From: Bacteroides sp.
GTDB taxonomy: Bacteria; Bacteroidota; Bacteroidia; Bacteroidales; Bacteroidaceae
Reading direction: 5' to 3'
Length of the DNA stretch: 12,676 nt
Assembly: GCA_021204375.1 (NCBI GenBank)
Contig: JAJPZL010000391.1
Location: forward strand, 1-12,676
Both the position numbers and the translations under genes were made by a program. Below, piece after piece: positions 1 to 7,862 of the stretch. The notes under the pieces are model-generated. The model ran no database searches, was not told the DNA's origin, and saw only the letters and a program-made list of their open reading frames with translations. Numbering within the stretch: position 1 is the first letter of the stretch; each line of letters opens with the position of its first letter.

Positions 1-205
1 CATCATTGATAAATTAGGCGTTGAAGAATCTGAAGTAACAAACGAAGCAAGCTTCACGAACGACCTGGGAGCAGATTCACTGGATACAGTAGAACTTATC
101 ATGGAATTCGAAAAAGAATTCGGTATTTCTATTCCGGATGACCAGGCAGAAAAAATCGGAACTGTAGGTGACGCAGTATCTTATATCGAACAGAACGCTA
201 AGTAA
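1..205 (+). CDS. acpP: Acyl carrier protein, 3' part
   Basis: This is the C-terminal 67 residues of an acyl carrier protein; the first ten or so residues lie outside the window. ACP carries growing acyl chains on a 4'-phosphopantetheine arm in the cytoplasm during type II fatty acid synthesis. The attachment site is plain: [10 protein letters not shown], with the modified serine encoded at 77-79. The protein is short, acidic and helix-rich as expected ([13 protein letters not shown], then a final helix ending QNAK). It stops with TAA and is followed 17 bases later by fabF, the usual partner, so the two are very probably cotranscribed. Codon 1 is partial (only its last base is present). Confidence 0.97.
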   Translation, partial: IIDKLGVEESEVTNEASFTNDLGADSLDTVELIMEFEKEFGISIPDDQAEKIGTVGDAVSYIEQNAK

Positions 206-222
206 CAATTAATTTCATCAGA

Positions 223-1485
223 ATGGAATTAAAAAGAGTTATAGTAACAGGTCTCGGTGCTATTACTCCCATTGGCAACTCTGTCCCGGAATTCTGGGAA
301 AATCTTGTGAATGGGGTTAGTGGAGCCGGACCTATTACTTATTTCGATGCTTCACAGTTTAAAACACACTTTGCTTGTGAGGTAAAGGGCTTTGATCCTA
401 CTCAATATGTCGACTGGAAAGAGTCCCGGAAGATGGATTTATATACCCAATATGCTATTGTAGTTGCTAAACAGGCTGTAGCAGATTCAGGTCTTGATTT
501 TGACAAGGAAGACACTAACCGTATCGGCGTTATTTTCGGTGCAGGTATCGGAGGAATACGGACTTTTCAGGAAGAGATAGGAAATTATGCCGTCAACAAA
601 GAGAACGGACCCAAATTCAACCCTTTCTTTATTCCGAAAATGATCTCTGATATTGCTGCAGGGCAGATATCTATGCTTTACGATTTAAGGGGCCCTAACT
701 ATGCGACCTGTTCCGCTTGTGCAACTTCTACCAATGCTATTATAGATGCATTCAACCTCATCCGTCTGGGTAAGGCTAATGCCATTGTTACCGGGGGATC
801 GGAAGCGGCTATTGTAGAGGCAGGTATAGGAGGATTCAATGCTATGCATGCTCTTTCCACACGCAATGATGATCCTCAGAAGGCTTCACGCCCGTTCAGC
901 AAAACTCGGGATGGTTTTGTAATGGGAGAAGGTGGAGGTTGCCTGATCCTGGAGGAACTGGAACACGCTAAAGCCCGTGGAGCGAATATTTATGCAGAAG
1001 TAGCGGGAGGGGGTCTCTCAGCTGACGCTTATCACCTGACTGCTTCACATCCGGAAGGTCTGGGAGCCAAACTGGTCATGAAGAATGCCCTGAAAGATGC
1101 CGGAATGAAACCTGAAGAGATAGATTATATCAATGTACACGGAACCTCTACTCCGGTAGGTGACATCTCCGAAGCAAAAGCGATCCAGCATGTATTTGGT
1201 GAACATGCCTACAAGCTCAACATCAGCTCCAGTAAATCAATGACCGGTCACCTGTTGGGTGCAGCCGGCGCGGTGGAAGCTATTGCTGCTATTCTGGCCA
1301 TCCGGAACAACCTTGTACCTCCGACCATTAACCATAATGAAGAGGACCTGGATGAAAATGTTGATTACAATCTTAACTTCACGTTCAATAAAGCGCAGGA
1401 ACGTACTGTGAATGCTGCTTTGTCCAATACCTTTGGTTTTGGTGGACACAATGCATGTGTGATCTTTAAACAATACGCAGAATAA
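223..1485 (+). CDS. fabF: Beta-ketoacyl-ACP synthase II
   Basis: A 420-residue condensing enzyme that elongates acyl-ACP with malonyl-ACP in type II fatty acid synthesis. The length is typical for FabF. The thiolase-fold catalytic triad is visible: Cys166 in CSACATS, His306 in NVHGTSTPVGD and His343 in SMTGHLLGAAGA, each displaced by three residues from the E. coli numbering (163, 303, 340). The C-terminal glycine-rich loop SNTFGFGGHNA is also intact. The ATG at 223 gives the usual N-terminus (MELKRVIVTGLGAITPIG). There is no Shine-Dalgarno sequence, normal for Bacteroidetes. It sits 17 bases after acpP and two bases before the GTG of rnc, so all three are likely one transcript. No damage was seen. 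Confidence 0.98.
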   Translation: MELKRVIVTGLGAITPIGNSVPEFWENLVNGVSGAGPITYFDASQFKTHFACEVKGFDPTQYVDWKESRKMDLYTQYAIVVAKQAVADSGLDFDKEDTNRIGVIFGAGIGGIRTFQEEIGNYAVNKENGPKFNPFFIPKMISDIAAGQISMLYDLRGPNYATCSACATSTNAIIDAFNLIRLGKANAIVTGGSEAAIVEAGIGGFNAMHALSTRNDDPQKASRPFSKTRDGFVMGEGGGCLILEELEHAKARGANIYAEVAGGGLSADAYHLTASHPEGLGAKLVMKNALKDAGMKPEEIDYINVHGTSTPVGDISEAKAIQHVFGEHAYKLNISSSKSMTGHLLGAAGAVEAIAAILAIRNNLVPPTINHNEEDLDENVDYNLNFTFNKAQERTVNAALSNTFGFGGHNACVIFKQYAE

Positions 1486-1487
1486 AC

Positions 1488-2354
1488 GTGTTACGTCACA
1501 AAATAGATAAAATAAGACTCTTGTTCCGTAAGAACAAAGAGTCTTATTTTCGTTTATACGGGATACTGGGATTTGTTCCGCACAACCTCGACCTGTATGA
1601 ACAGGCCCTTCTGCATAAATCTTCTACCGTACGTACTACCAAAGGAAAACCGGTCAATAACGAACGCCTGGAGTTTTTGGGAGATGCCGTACTGGATGCT
1701 ATTGTAGGGGATATACTCTTTCGCCATTTTGAAGGAAAGAGAGAAGGGTTTCTAACCAATACCCGTTCCAAGATCGTACAGCGGGATTCTTTGAACCAGC
1801 TTGCCGTCCAGATGGGTTTAGATAAACTGATCAAATTCTCAACAAAAAGTTCTTCTCACAACAATTATATGTATGGAAATGCCCTGGAGGCCTTTATCGG
1901 TGCGGTCTATCTGGATCAGGGATATGAATGCTGTAAAAAATTTGTGGAAGAACGGATCATCAGCCGTTACTTTGATTTGGATAAACTCTCCCGGAAAGAG
2001 GTAAATTTTAAATCCAAACTGATTGAATGGAGCCAGAAGAATAAGATCACGATCTCTTTCGAACTGATCGAACAGTTCCTGGATACGGAAAACAATCCGG
2101 TATTTCAGACCGAGATACTTATCGAAGGGTTAACCGGAGGAACAGGAGTAGGCTACTCCAAAAAAGAGTCTCAGCAGAATGCTGCTCAGATGGCCTTGAA
2201 ACAGATTAAAAGCAATCCGCATTTTATAGAGAATGTATTTGATGCGAAAGTAGCCGCCCACAATGAGCCGGAGACAACTATTTTGCCGGATCAACCGGAA
2301 TCGGTTGAGGATCTAACCGAAACAGATCCCCATTCTCCTTCCCTGGACAATTAG
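1488..2354 (+). CDS. rnc: Ribonuclease III
   Basis: A 288-residue double-strand-specific endoribonuclease used in rRNA processing and mRNA turnover. The catalytic domain covers about residues 25-160 with the signature NERLEFLGDAVL at 58-69; Glu59, Glu62 and Asp66 match E. coli Glu38, Glu41 and Asp45. Glu134 in GNALEAFIGA matches catalytic Glu117, while the position of E. coli Asp114 is Asn131, which may be lineage-typical. A double-stranded-RNA-binding domain follows at about 172-240 (NFKSKLIEWSQKN to KKESQQNAAQMAL). Residues 241-288 form a low-complexity acidic, proline-rich tail without a recognised domain. The start is GTG, two bases after the fabF stop, chosen because the following MLRHKIDKIRLLFRK stretch resembles what I recall of Bacteroidales RNase III N-termini. 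The first codons form a strong hairpin (1509-1550). The 3' end overlaps the convergent pfkA. Confidence 0.95.
   Translation: MLRHKIDKIRLLFRKNKESYFRLYGILGFVPHNLDLYEQALLHKSSTVRTTKGKPVNNERLEFLGDAVLDAIVGDILFRHFEGKREGFLTNTRSKIVQRDSLNQLAVQMGLDKLIKFSTKSSSHNNYMYGNALEAFIGAVYLDQGYECCKKFVEERIISRYFDLDKLSRKEVNFKSKLIEWSQKNKITISFELIEQFLDTENNPVFQTEILIEGLTGGTGVGYSKKESQQNAAQMALKQIKSNPHFIENVFDAKVAAHNEPETTILPDQPESVEDLTETDPHSPSLDN
1509..1550 (+). promoter_or_regulatory. Long hairpin inside the start of rnc
   Basis: Arms 1509-1526 and 1532-1550 pair over 18 base pairs with a single bulged base and the five-base loop CGTAA. The right arm ends in TTTT, so the element looks like an intrinsic terminator, yet it lies in codons 8 to 21 of rnc, just behind fabF. 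E. coli rnc mRNA is cut by RNase III in a 5' hairpin, so autoregulation is an attractive role (inference). Partial termination after fabF is the alternative. Confidence 0.6.
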
Positions 2355-3321
2355 ATCGTTTTCTTCGGTAACGAGTTTCAGTTTACCGGCTACTTCACTT
2401 AAGGGTACTGAGGTAACCGTTTCGCCCTGTAGGGAGATCATCTCTCCGAAACGCCGGTTAGCGATTAGTTCCGTAGCGTGTCCTCCCATACGGGTGGCCA
2501 GGTTACGATCAAAAGAGGTGGGAGAACCTCCGCGCTGTATATATCCTAATGCCGTCTCCCGGGTCTCTATACCGGTTTCATACTCTATCTCCTTGGCAAT
2601 ATATTCGGCAGCCCGTTTTTTTCATCTGTTTTTATCCCTTCTGCCATCACTACAATGGAATAGGGCCGGCCTTTTCTAAGACGCTCTATCAGGATATTTC
2701 CGATAGATTTTATGGAATAAGGAAGTTCAGGAATGAGGATCACATCTCCTCCACCCGCCATTCCCGAGTAGAGCAAGATCCAGCCTGCTTTATGGCCCAT
2801 GACTTCAATAACCATGACCCGCCTGTGAGAATTGGCTGTAGAGTGTAAACGGTCAATGGCTTCCGTAGCGATCGTAACGGCCGAATCAAAACCAAACGAA
2901 CTATCAGTTCCCCATATATCGTTGTCAATGGTCTTAGGGATAAAGACAACAGGAATACCCAATTCCACTAAGCGATAAGCGGTTTTCTGGGTACCGTTCC
3001 CACCGATGCAAATCACACAGTCTAATCCCATCTTTTTTACATTCTCCAGGATCAGGGCCGGTTTATCCATATCCGAAAGCAGGGTCGGTTTTTTAAAAGG
3101 TTTCTCCCGGGAAGTACCCAGGATCGTTCCTCCCATATTGAGTAATCCGGAAAGTGATTTCTTTGTCAGATCTTCCACATCATAATCCACCAACCCCTTG
3201 AACCCGATGTTGATCCCCATTACCTCCATTCCATAATGGTTAATAGCAGTTTTACATACCCCCCTGATCGTGGCATTGATTCCGGGACAGTCGCCCCTGA
3301 TGTAAGAATTCCGATCCTCAT
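2313..3321 (-). pseudogene. pfkA: 6-phosphofructokinase, two frameshifts
   Basis: A phosphofructokinase gene (fructose 6-phosphate to fructose 1,6-bisphosphate in glycolysis) broken by two one-base deletions. Reading from the ATG at 3321 gives MRIGILTSG, then the frame is lost in a G run (3294-3297 on the plus strand has four C; five would restore GGDCPGIN). The long middle part is intact: LLNMGGTILGTSREKPFKK, the nucleotide loop CIGGNGTQKTA, and PKTIDNDIWGTDSSFGFDSA. The frame is lost again in an A run (2616-2622, seven T on the plus strand; eight needed), after which EYIAKEIEYETGIETRET, GYIQRGGSPTSFDR and the C-terminus QGRRMGICFG follow. Adding both bases gives 336 residues, a normal length. 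The GGNG plus PKTIDND combination (Gly104/Lys124 in E. coli numbering) is unlike classical ATP enzymes (Gly/Gly) and PPi enzymes (Asp/Lys), so the phosphoryl donor is uncertain. The 3' end overlaps rnc by 43 bases. Sequencing error is not excluded. Confidence 0.88.
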
Positions 3322-3331
3322 AACTCTTCAG

Positions 3332-3346
3332 GCATTATATTAATGC
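3332..3346 (-). repeat. Small inverted repeat in the pfkA leader
   Basis: GCATTA and TAATGC form a perfect six-base inverted repeat with a three-base spacer, ending ten bases before the pfkA ATG. It could form a small hairpin in the leader or be a protein-binding site. Function unknown. Confidence 0.35.
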
Positions 3347-3349
3347 AGG

Positions 3350-3357
3350 TAAAGATA
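3350..3357 (-). promoter_or_regulatory. Likely pfkA -7 box
   Basis: On the minus strand TATCTTTA matches the Bacteroidetes -7 consensus TAnnTTTG in all but the last base, 28 bases before the pfkA ATG. No convincing -33 TTTG is seen. Confidence 0.35.
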
Positions 3358-3429
3358 GGAAAAAAGAGCCTAATTCTGAAAACAAGCTAAATTTTATCTA
3401 TTATATACTATATATTGCCCAAATAAGGC

Positions 3430-3437
3430 TATTTTTG
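3430..3437 (+). promoter_or_regulatory. -7 box of the GH3-family gene
   Basis: TATTTTTG is an exact match to the Bacteroidetes -7 consensus TAnnTTTG, 26 bases before the ATG at 3464. No good -33 box at the usual spacing was found. The leader after it is AT-rich (AATTAATTAACAAGA), normal for this phylum. Confidence 0.55.
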
Positions 3438-3463
3438 CACAATTGTTGAATTAATTAACAAGA

Positions 3464-4969
3464 ATGAATATTACGAAAGGAATTGGTAAGATTTTCGCTC
3501 ACCGTCAGCGTGAAATCGATCTGTACGCTACACAGGCTGTAGAAATACAGCAAAACGTACTGAAAGAGCTGGTTCATACCGCGCGCAACACAGAGTGGGG
3601 GGAAAAATACGGCTACGATACCATTTATGATTATGATACTTTCCGCAAAAGAGTACCCCTGCAAACCTACGATGATATCAAATCGTATGTAAAAAGAATG
3701 TACGATGGCGAAAAGAACCTTATCTGGCCTTCACAGATCCGGTGGTTTGCCAAATCTTCCGGTACTACCAACGACAAAAGTAAATTCCTTCCTGTCAGCA
3801 AAGAGAGCCTTCAGCAAATCCATTACAAAGGGGGTACGGATGCAGTAGCTCTGTATCTGCGCATCAACCCAAACAGCCGGTTTTTTTCCGGTAAAGGTCT
3901 TATTCTGGGAGGTAGCCATAGCCCACACCTCAATTCCCGGCACACATTGGTAGGAGACTTATCGGCCATTCTTATTCAGAATGTGAGTCCGCTGGTTAAC
4001 CTAATAAGGGTACCCAGCAAGAAAATAGCACTGATGAGTGAATGGGATACCAAGATAGAGGCAATTGCCAGGAGTACGATTGGTACTAATGCGACCAGTC
4101 TTTCCGGCGTTCCTTCCTGGTTCCTGGTACTGATCAAAAGGATCCTGGAGATCACCGGGAAAAGTTCATTAGAAGAGGTATGGCCCAACCTGGAAGTATT
4201 TTTTCACGGGGGGATGAGTTTTGCTCCTTACCGGGAACAATATCAACAGGTGATCCACAACGATACCCGGTATGTAGAGACGTACAATGCTTCGGAGGGA
4301 TTCTTCGGTATCCAGAACGATCTTTCTGATCCTGCCATGTTACTGATGGTAGATTACGGTATTTTCTACGAATTTATCCCGCTGGATGAAATAGGAAAAG
4401 AAAATCCTTCTGTCTATTCTATCGGAGAGGTAGAGTTGAATAAGAACTATGCCATAGTGATCACTACCTGTTGCGGTTTATGGCGGTATATGATCGGTGA
4501 TACGATTCGTTTTACTTCCAGAGATCCTTATAAGTTTGTTATCACAGGACGTACTAAACATTTTATCAATGCCTTTGGAGAAGAGCTGATCATAGATAAT
4601 GCCGAAAAAGGATTGGCCAGGGCCTGTGCGGAGACAGGAGCCCAGGTGACCGAATATTCAGCTGCTCCTGTATTTATGGATGAAAAGGCAAAATGCCGGC
4701 ACCAGTGGCTGATAGAATTTGCCAGACTACCTGATTCCTTAGACAAATTTGCCTCTATTCTGGATAGCGCACTTAAGGAAGTTAATTCAGACTATGAGGC
4801 AAAACGTTCCCAGGATATTGCCCTGCAACCTCTGGAAGTTATTGTAGCCCGTGAAAACCTTTTCCACGACTGGTTAAAGGAGAAAGGCAAATTAGGGGGA
4901 CAACATAAAGTACCCCGTCTGAGCAACACCCGGGAACACATAGAACAGATGCTGGCCCTTAATTATTAA
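3464..4969 (+). CDS. GH3-family acyl-adenylating enzyme
   Basis: A 501-residue member of the GH3 (auxin-responsive promoter) superfamily. Plant members adenylate a carboxylic acid and join it to an amino acid; the substrate of bacterial members is not established. The ATP-binding motifs are in order: SSGTT at 98-102 followed by DKSKFLP, the YNASEGFFG motif at 274-282, and the GD pair at 345-346 with [13 protein letters not shown] at 362-374. The small C-terminal domain has GGQHKVPRL with a lysine at 482, the region that carries the catalytic lysine in related adenylating enzymes. No signal peptide is seen, so it is probably cytoplasmic. It has its own promoter (3430-3437) and ends in a four-base overlap with the convergent mnmA. 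The gene is intact and keeps a T7 run (3881-3887) in frame. Family assignment is firm, reaction unknown. Confidence 0.9.
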   Translation: MNITKGIGKIFAHRQREIDLYATQAVEIQQNVLKELVHTARNTEWGEKYGYDTIYDYDTFRKRVPLQTYDDIKSYVKRMYDGEKNLIWPSQIRWFAKSSGTTNDKSKFLPVSKESLQQIHYKGGTDAVALYLRINPNSRFFSGKGLILGGSHSPHLNSRHTLVGDLSAILIQNVSPLVNLIRVPSKKIALMSEWDTKIEAIARSTIGTNATSLSGVPSWFLVLIKRILEITGKSSLEEVWPNLEVFFHGGMSFAPYREQYQQVIHNDTRYVETYNASEGFFGIQNDLSDPAMLLMVDYGIFYEFIPLDEIGKENPSVYSIGEVELNKNYAIVITTCCGLWRYMIGDTIRFTSRDPYKFVITGRTKHFINAFGEELIIDNAEKGLARACAETGAQVTEYSAAPVFMDEKAKCRHQWLIEFARLPDSLDKFASILDSALKEVNSDYEAKRSQDIALQPLEVIVARENLFHDWLKEKGKLGGQHKVPRLSNTREHIEQMLALNY

Positions 4970-6012
4970 AGGATAATTCCTCCACCCAGCACTATACCAT
5001 CTTTGTAAAATGCAGCTGCCTGTCCGGGGGCAACCACTGTAAGGGGCTCAAATAGTTTCACGTGCAACAGTCCGTTTTCATTTTTGGTAACCCTGCAACG
5101 ATTCTCCTGTTTGCGATAGCGGATCTTTACTATAATATCCTCTCTATCCAACAGTCGGTTCTCTTCTGTTATATTCCAATCTTTTAACCACATTTCCTGT
5201 TTCTCCAGTGATTTCAGGGAAGCCAGCATGACCCGGTTATGTACCGGATCAATCTCTTTCACGAATACCGGACGATTAAAGTTTATTCCCAATCCACGGC
5301 GTTGTCCTACCGTAAAATAGGGATAGCCCGGATGTGTTCCAATAACTGTTCCTTTTTCATCGATAAACTCTCCCGGAGATATTCTGCCTTTTTCAACCTG
5401 TTTATCCAGAAATGAATGATAATCCAACGGGCAAAAGCAAACTCCTATACTATCTTTCTTAGTAGCCACCTTTATAAATCCCCTCTCCTGCGCTAGCCTC
5501 CTTACCTCAGGTTTGGCCATTTCTCCCAATGGGAATTCCATACGGCACAACAAATTCTGTGTAAGCCCCCACAGAAAAAAGGATTGATCTTTATCGGGAT
5601 CTTTACCTGCCTTAATAAAATATTTATTTTCACTTTTCTCAATCCGTACATAGTGTCCGGAGGCAATCTTTTCGATCCCCTCTTCATCCGCTATCTGAGC
5701 CAGTAAAGGCCATTTGAAATAGTTATTACAAAGTACACAGGGCACAGGAGTACGACCAGCCATATACTCCGCAATAAAATAGGTAACTATTTTCTCTCGG
5801 AACTCTTTACGGACATCATATATTATATGACGAATGCCTAACCTATCCGCCAATACTTTTGCATCTTCTATATATTCTAAAGAGCCTGTGGGCTCGTAAA
5901 AGCGAAACGTAACTCCGGTCACTTCATATCCCTTTTCCTGTAACAGCATAGCTGCCACAGAACTATCCGTTCCTCCGCTTATTCCCAGTAGTGTAGTGGG
6001 CCGTTCCTGCAT
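4966..6012 (-). CDS. mnmA: tRNA-specific 2-thiouridylase
   Basis: A 348-residue enzyme that adenylates and thiolates U34 of tRNAs for Lys, Glu and Gln in the cytoplasm, using sulfur relayed from a cysteine desulfurase. The PP-loop is SGGTDSS at 12-18. The two catalytic cysteines are visible: Cys92 in PCVLCN and Cys192 in GVCF, the latter followed by an extra Cys194 (VCFCP). The central GHYVRI and the tRNA-binding GQRRGLGIN motifs are in place. Length fits the family. Bacteroidetes often carry more than one MnmA paralogue, and the T in SGGTDSS and the CFCP sequence suggest this is one of the divergent copies, so the symbol is by family. The ATG at 6012 directly starts [14 protein letters not shown]. 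It is transcribed divergently from cysS and is the only intact minus-strand gene here. Confidence 0.88.
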   Translation of the reverse strand: MQERPTTLLGISGGTDSSVAAMLLQEKGYEVTGVTFRFYEPTGSLEYIEDAKVLADRLGIRHIIYDVRKEFREKIVTYFIAEYMAGRTPVPCVLCNNYFKWPLLAQIADEEGIEKIASGHYVRIEKSENKYFIKAGKDPDKDQSFFLWGLTQNLLCRMEFPLGEMAKPEVRRLAQERGFIKVATKKDSIGVCFCPLDYHSFLDKQVEKGRISPGEFIDEKGTVIGTHPGYPYFTVGQRRGLGINFNRPVFVKEIDPVHNRVMLASLKSLEKQEMWLKDWNITEENRLLDREDIIVKIRYRKQENRCRVTKNENGLLHVKLFEPLTVVAPGQAAAFYKDGIVLGGGIIL

Positions 6013-6029
6013 AGTGAAAAATTTTAGGG

Positions 6030-6037
6030 CAAATTTA
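6030..6037 (-). promoter_or_regulatory. mnmA -7 box
   Basis: On the minus strand TAAATTTG matches TAnnTTTG exactly, 17 bases upstream of the mnmA ATG, implying a very short leader. No clear -33 TTTG is seen. Confidence 0.5.
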
Positions 6038-6177
6038 ATAAGAATTCCCTGCTTATATCTACTTTCCGAAAGTAATAGAGGAATCCAAACAATGGTTACC
6101 AGCCAAAGAACGGATAACCATCATTTAATTATCAGCTATTTATCTTCTGTCTTCCTTCTGATTTCATTAATTTATTG

Positions 6178-6185
6178 TAACTTTG
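6178..6185 (+). promoter_or_regulatory. cysS -7 box
   Basis: TAACTTTG matches TAnnTTTG exactly, 20 bases before the cysS ATG at 6206. A weak TTCTG stands near the expected -33 position. The box lies upstream of 6206 and inside the longer open frame that starts at 5996, which supports 6206 as the true start. Confidence 0.55.
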
Positions 6186-6205
6186 TGTCTCTAAATTTCA
6201 AAAAT

Positions 6206-7681
6206 ATGGAGCATCGATTAACGATTTACAATACATTGAGCCGGAAAAAAGAGCAGTTCGTACCGGCACACTCTCCCCATGTGGGAATGTATGTATGTGG
6301 CCCTACGGTATACGGAGATGGCCACTTGGGACATGCCCGCCCTGCCATTACGTTTGATATTCTTTACAGGTACCTCACTCATCTGGGATATAAGGTACGG
6401 TATGTACGGAATATTACCGATGTAGGACATCTGGAGCACGATGCTGATGATGGAGAGGATAAAATTACCAAAAAGGCCCGTCTGGAACAGCTGGAACCGA
6501 TGGGGGTAGTGCAATACTACCTGAACCGCTACCACAAGGCGATGGAAAAACTGAATGTCCTTCCTCCCAGCATTGAACCTCATGCCTCCGGACATATTAT
6601 TGAACAGTTGGAATTTGTGCGGAAGATCCTGGATGCCGGGTATGCATACGTAAGCGAAGGTTCTGTTTACTTTGATGTGGAAAAGTACAGCAAAGATCAT
6701 CATTACGGAAAACTCTCCGGAAGAAATATAGATGAACTTCTCAGTACTACCCGTGAACTGGACGGACAAAGTGAAAAACGTAACTCCGCCGATTTTGCCT
6801 TGTGGAAAAAAGCTTCTCCCGAACACATTATGAATTGGCCCTCCGAATGGAGCCAGGGTTATCCCGGGTGGCATCTGGAATGCTCTGCCATGGGTACTAA
6901 ATACCTGGGTGAAGAGTTTGATATCCACGGAGGAGGAATGGATCTTCTTTTCCCCCACCACGAATGCGAAATAGCCCAGTCGGTAGCTGCCCTGGGACAC
7001 GAAAGCGTACGGTACTGGATGCATAACAACATGATCACTATCAACGGTACCAAGATGGGTAAATCCCTGGGGAACTTTATTACATTGGATGAATTCTTTG
7101 AAGGAACCCACCCGCTCCTCTCCCAGCCTTTTAGCCCGATGACCATCCGCTTCTTCATTTTACAGGCACATTACCGCAGTACGGTAGATTTCAGTGATGA
7201 AGCCTTGATCGCTTCGGAGAAGGGCTTACAACGCCTGATGGAGGCAAATGCTCACCTGGATAAGATCACGCCCGCAGAAAGATCGACTGTGGATATCAGA
7301 TCACTCCGCAGCAAATGCTACGAAGCAATGAATGACGATCTTAACTCTCCGATCGTTATCTCCCATCTTTTTGAAGGAGCCAGAACGATCAATACTATAA
7401 TAGCCGGTAAAGAGACCATTAATGCCGAAGACCTGGAAGAATTAAAATCCGTATACCATACTTTCCTGCATGACATTCTGGGATTGACAGCAGAGACAGG
7501 CGCTAACGATGAACGGGAGGCTGCTTATGGCAAAGTAGTGGATATGTTGCTGGAACAACGTCTTAAAGCTAAAGCAAACAAAGACTGGGCTACTTCAGAC
7601 CAGATCAGAGACCAACTGGCTGTATTGGGATTCGAAGTGAAAGACACAAAAGATGGTTTTGAATGGAAATTAAATACATAA
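6206..7681 (+). CDS. cysS: Cysteinyl-tRNA synthetase
   Basis: A 491-residue class I aminoacyl-tRNA synthetase charging tRNA-Cys. The HIGH-type motif is HLGH at 40-43, the KMSKS-type motif is KMGKS at 283-287. The zinc ligands expected for CysRS are present: Cys31 in [10 protein letters not shown], Cys226 in LECSAMG, His251 and Glu255 in HHECE. The anticodon-binding C-terminal part (about 370-491) is complete and ends WKLNT. The frame is open from 5996, but the first 70 codons have no resemblance to the family; the ATG at 6206 gives the standard start [15 protein letters not shown] and follows a promoter box and an A-rich leader. Length suits Bacteroidetes enzymes (slightly longer than the 461 of E. 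coli). Intact; ended by the terminator at 7704-7733. Confidence 0.97.
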   Translation: MEHRLTIYNTLSRKKEQFVPAHSPHVGMYVCGPTVYGDGHLGHARPAITFDILYRYLTHLGYKVRYVRNITDVGHLEHDADDGEDKITKKARLEQLEPMGVVQYYLNRYHKAMEKLNVLPPSIEPHASGHIIEQLEFVRKILDAGYAYVSEGSVYFDVEKYSKDHHYGKLSGRNIDELLSTTRELDGQSEKRNSADFALWKKASPEHIMNWPSEWSQGYPGWHLECSAMGTKYLGEEFDIHGGGMDLLFPHHECEIAQSVAALGHESVRYWMHNNMITINGTKMGKSLGNFITLDEFFEGTHPLLSQPFSPMTIRFFILQAHYRSTVDFSDEALIASEKGLQRLMEANAHLDKITPAERSTVDIRSLRSKCYEAMNDDLNSPIVISHLFEGARTINTIIAGKETINAEDLEELKSVYHTFLHDILGLTAETGANDEREAAYGKVVDMLLEQRLKAKANKDWATSDQIRDQLAVLGFEVKDTKDGFEWKLNT

Positions 7682-7703
7682 CATTCTTCATTTTCTATAA
7701 TAA

Positions 7704-7739
7704 AAAGAGCGATATCGTGAGATACCGCTCTTTCTCTTT
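7704..7739 (+). terminator. cysS terminator
   Basis: Arms 7704-7716 and 7721-7733 pair in 12 of 13 positions around a GTGA loop and are followed by CTCTTT. It begins 22 bases after the cysS stop. The opposite strand ends in a T run too (TTTTTATTAT), so it may work both ways. Confidence 0.75.
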
Positions 7740-7752
7740 GCAGTTTTCGCAC

Positions 7753-7787
7753 AAAAAGCTGTACTGATCCGCTGATCAGTACAGCTT
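7753..7787 (-). terminator. Terminator of the leftward glycosidase transcript
   Basis: A perfect 14-base-pair stem (7756-7769 and 7774-7787) with a four-base loop. On the minus strand it is followed by a T run (TTTTTGTG), so it closes the GH29 transcript, 75 bases past the stop at 7863. Confidence 0.8.
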
Positions 7788-7862
7788 CCAAACATCAAAC
7801 AAACCAATTACAAAAGAAAAACTATTATCAATACTGCGTCATAGCTAACAAACACAGTCTCT

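Noticed and set aside
5996..6205. 70-codon N-terminal extension of cysS
   Set aside because: It covers the divergent intergenic region, including both promoters, and has no family similarity; the ATG at 6206 fits.
6218..7111. Long open frame of 297 codons on the minus strand
   Set aside because: It lies fully inside the well-supported cysS gene on the other strand and resembles no family; it is a shadow frame.
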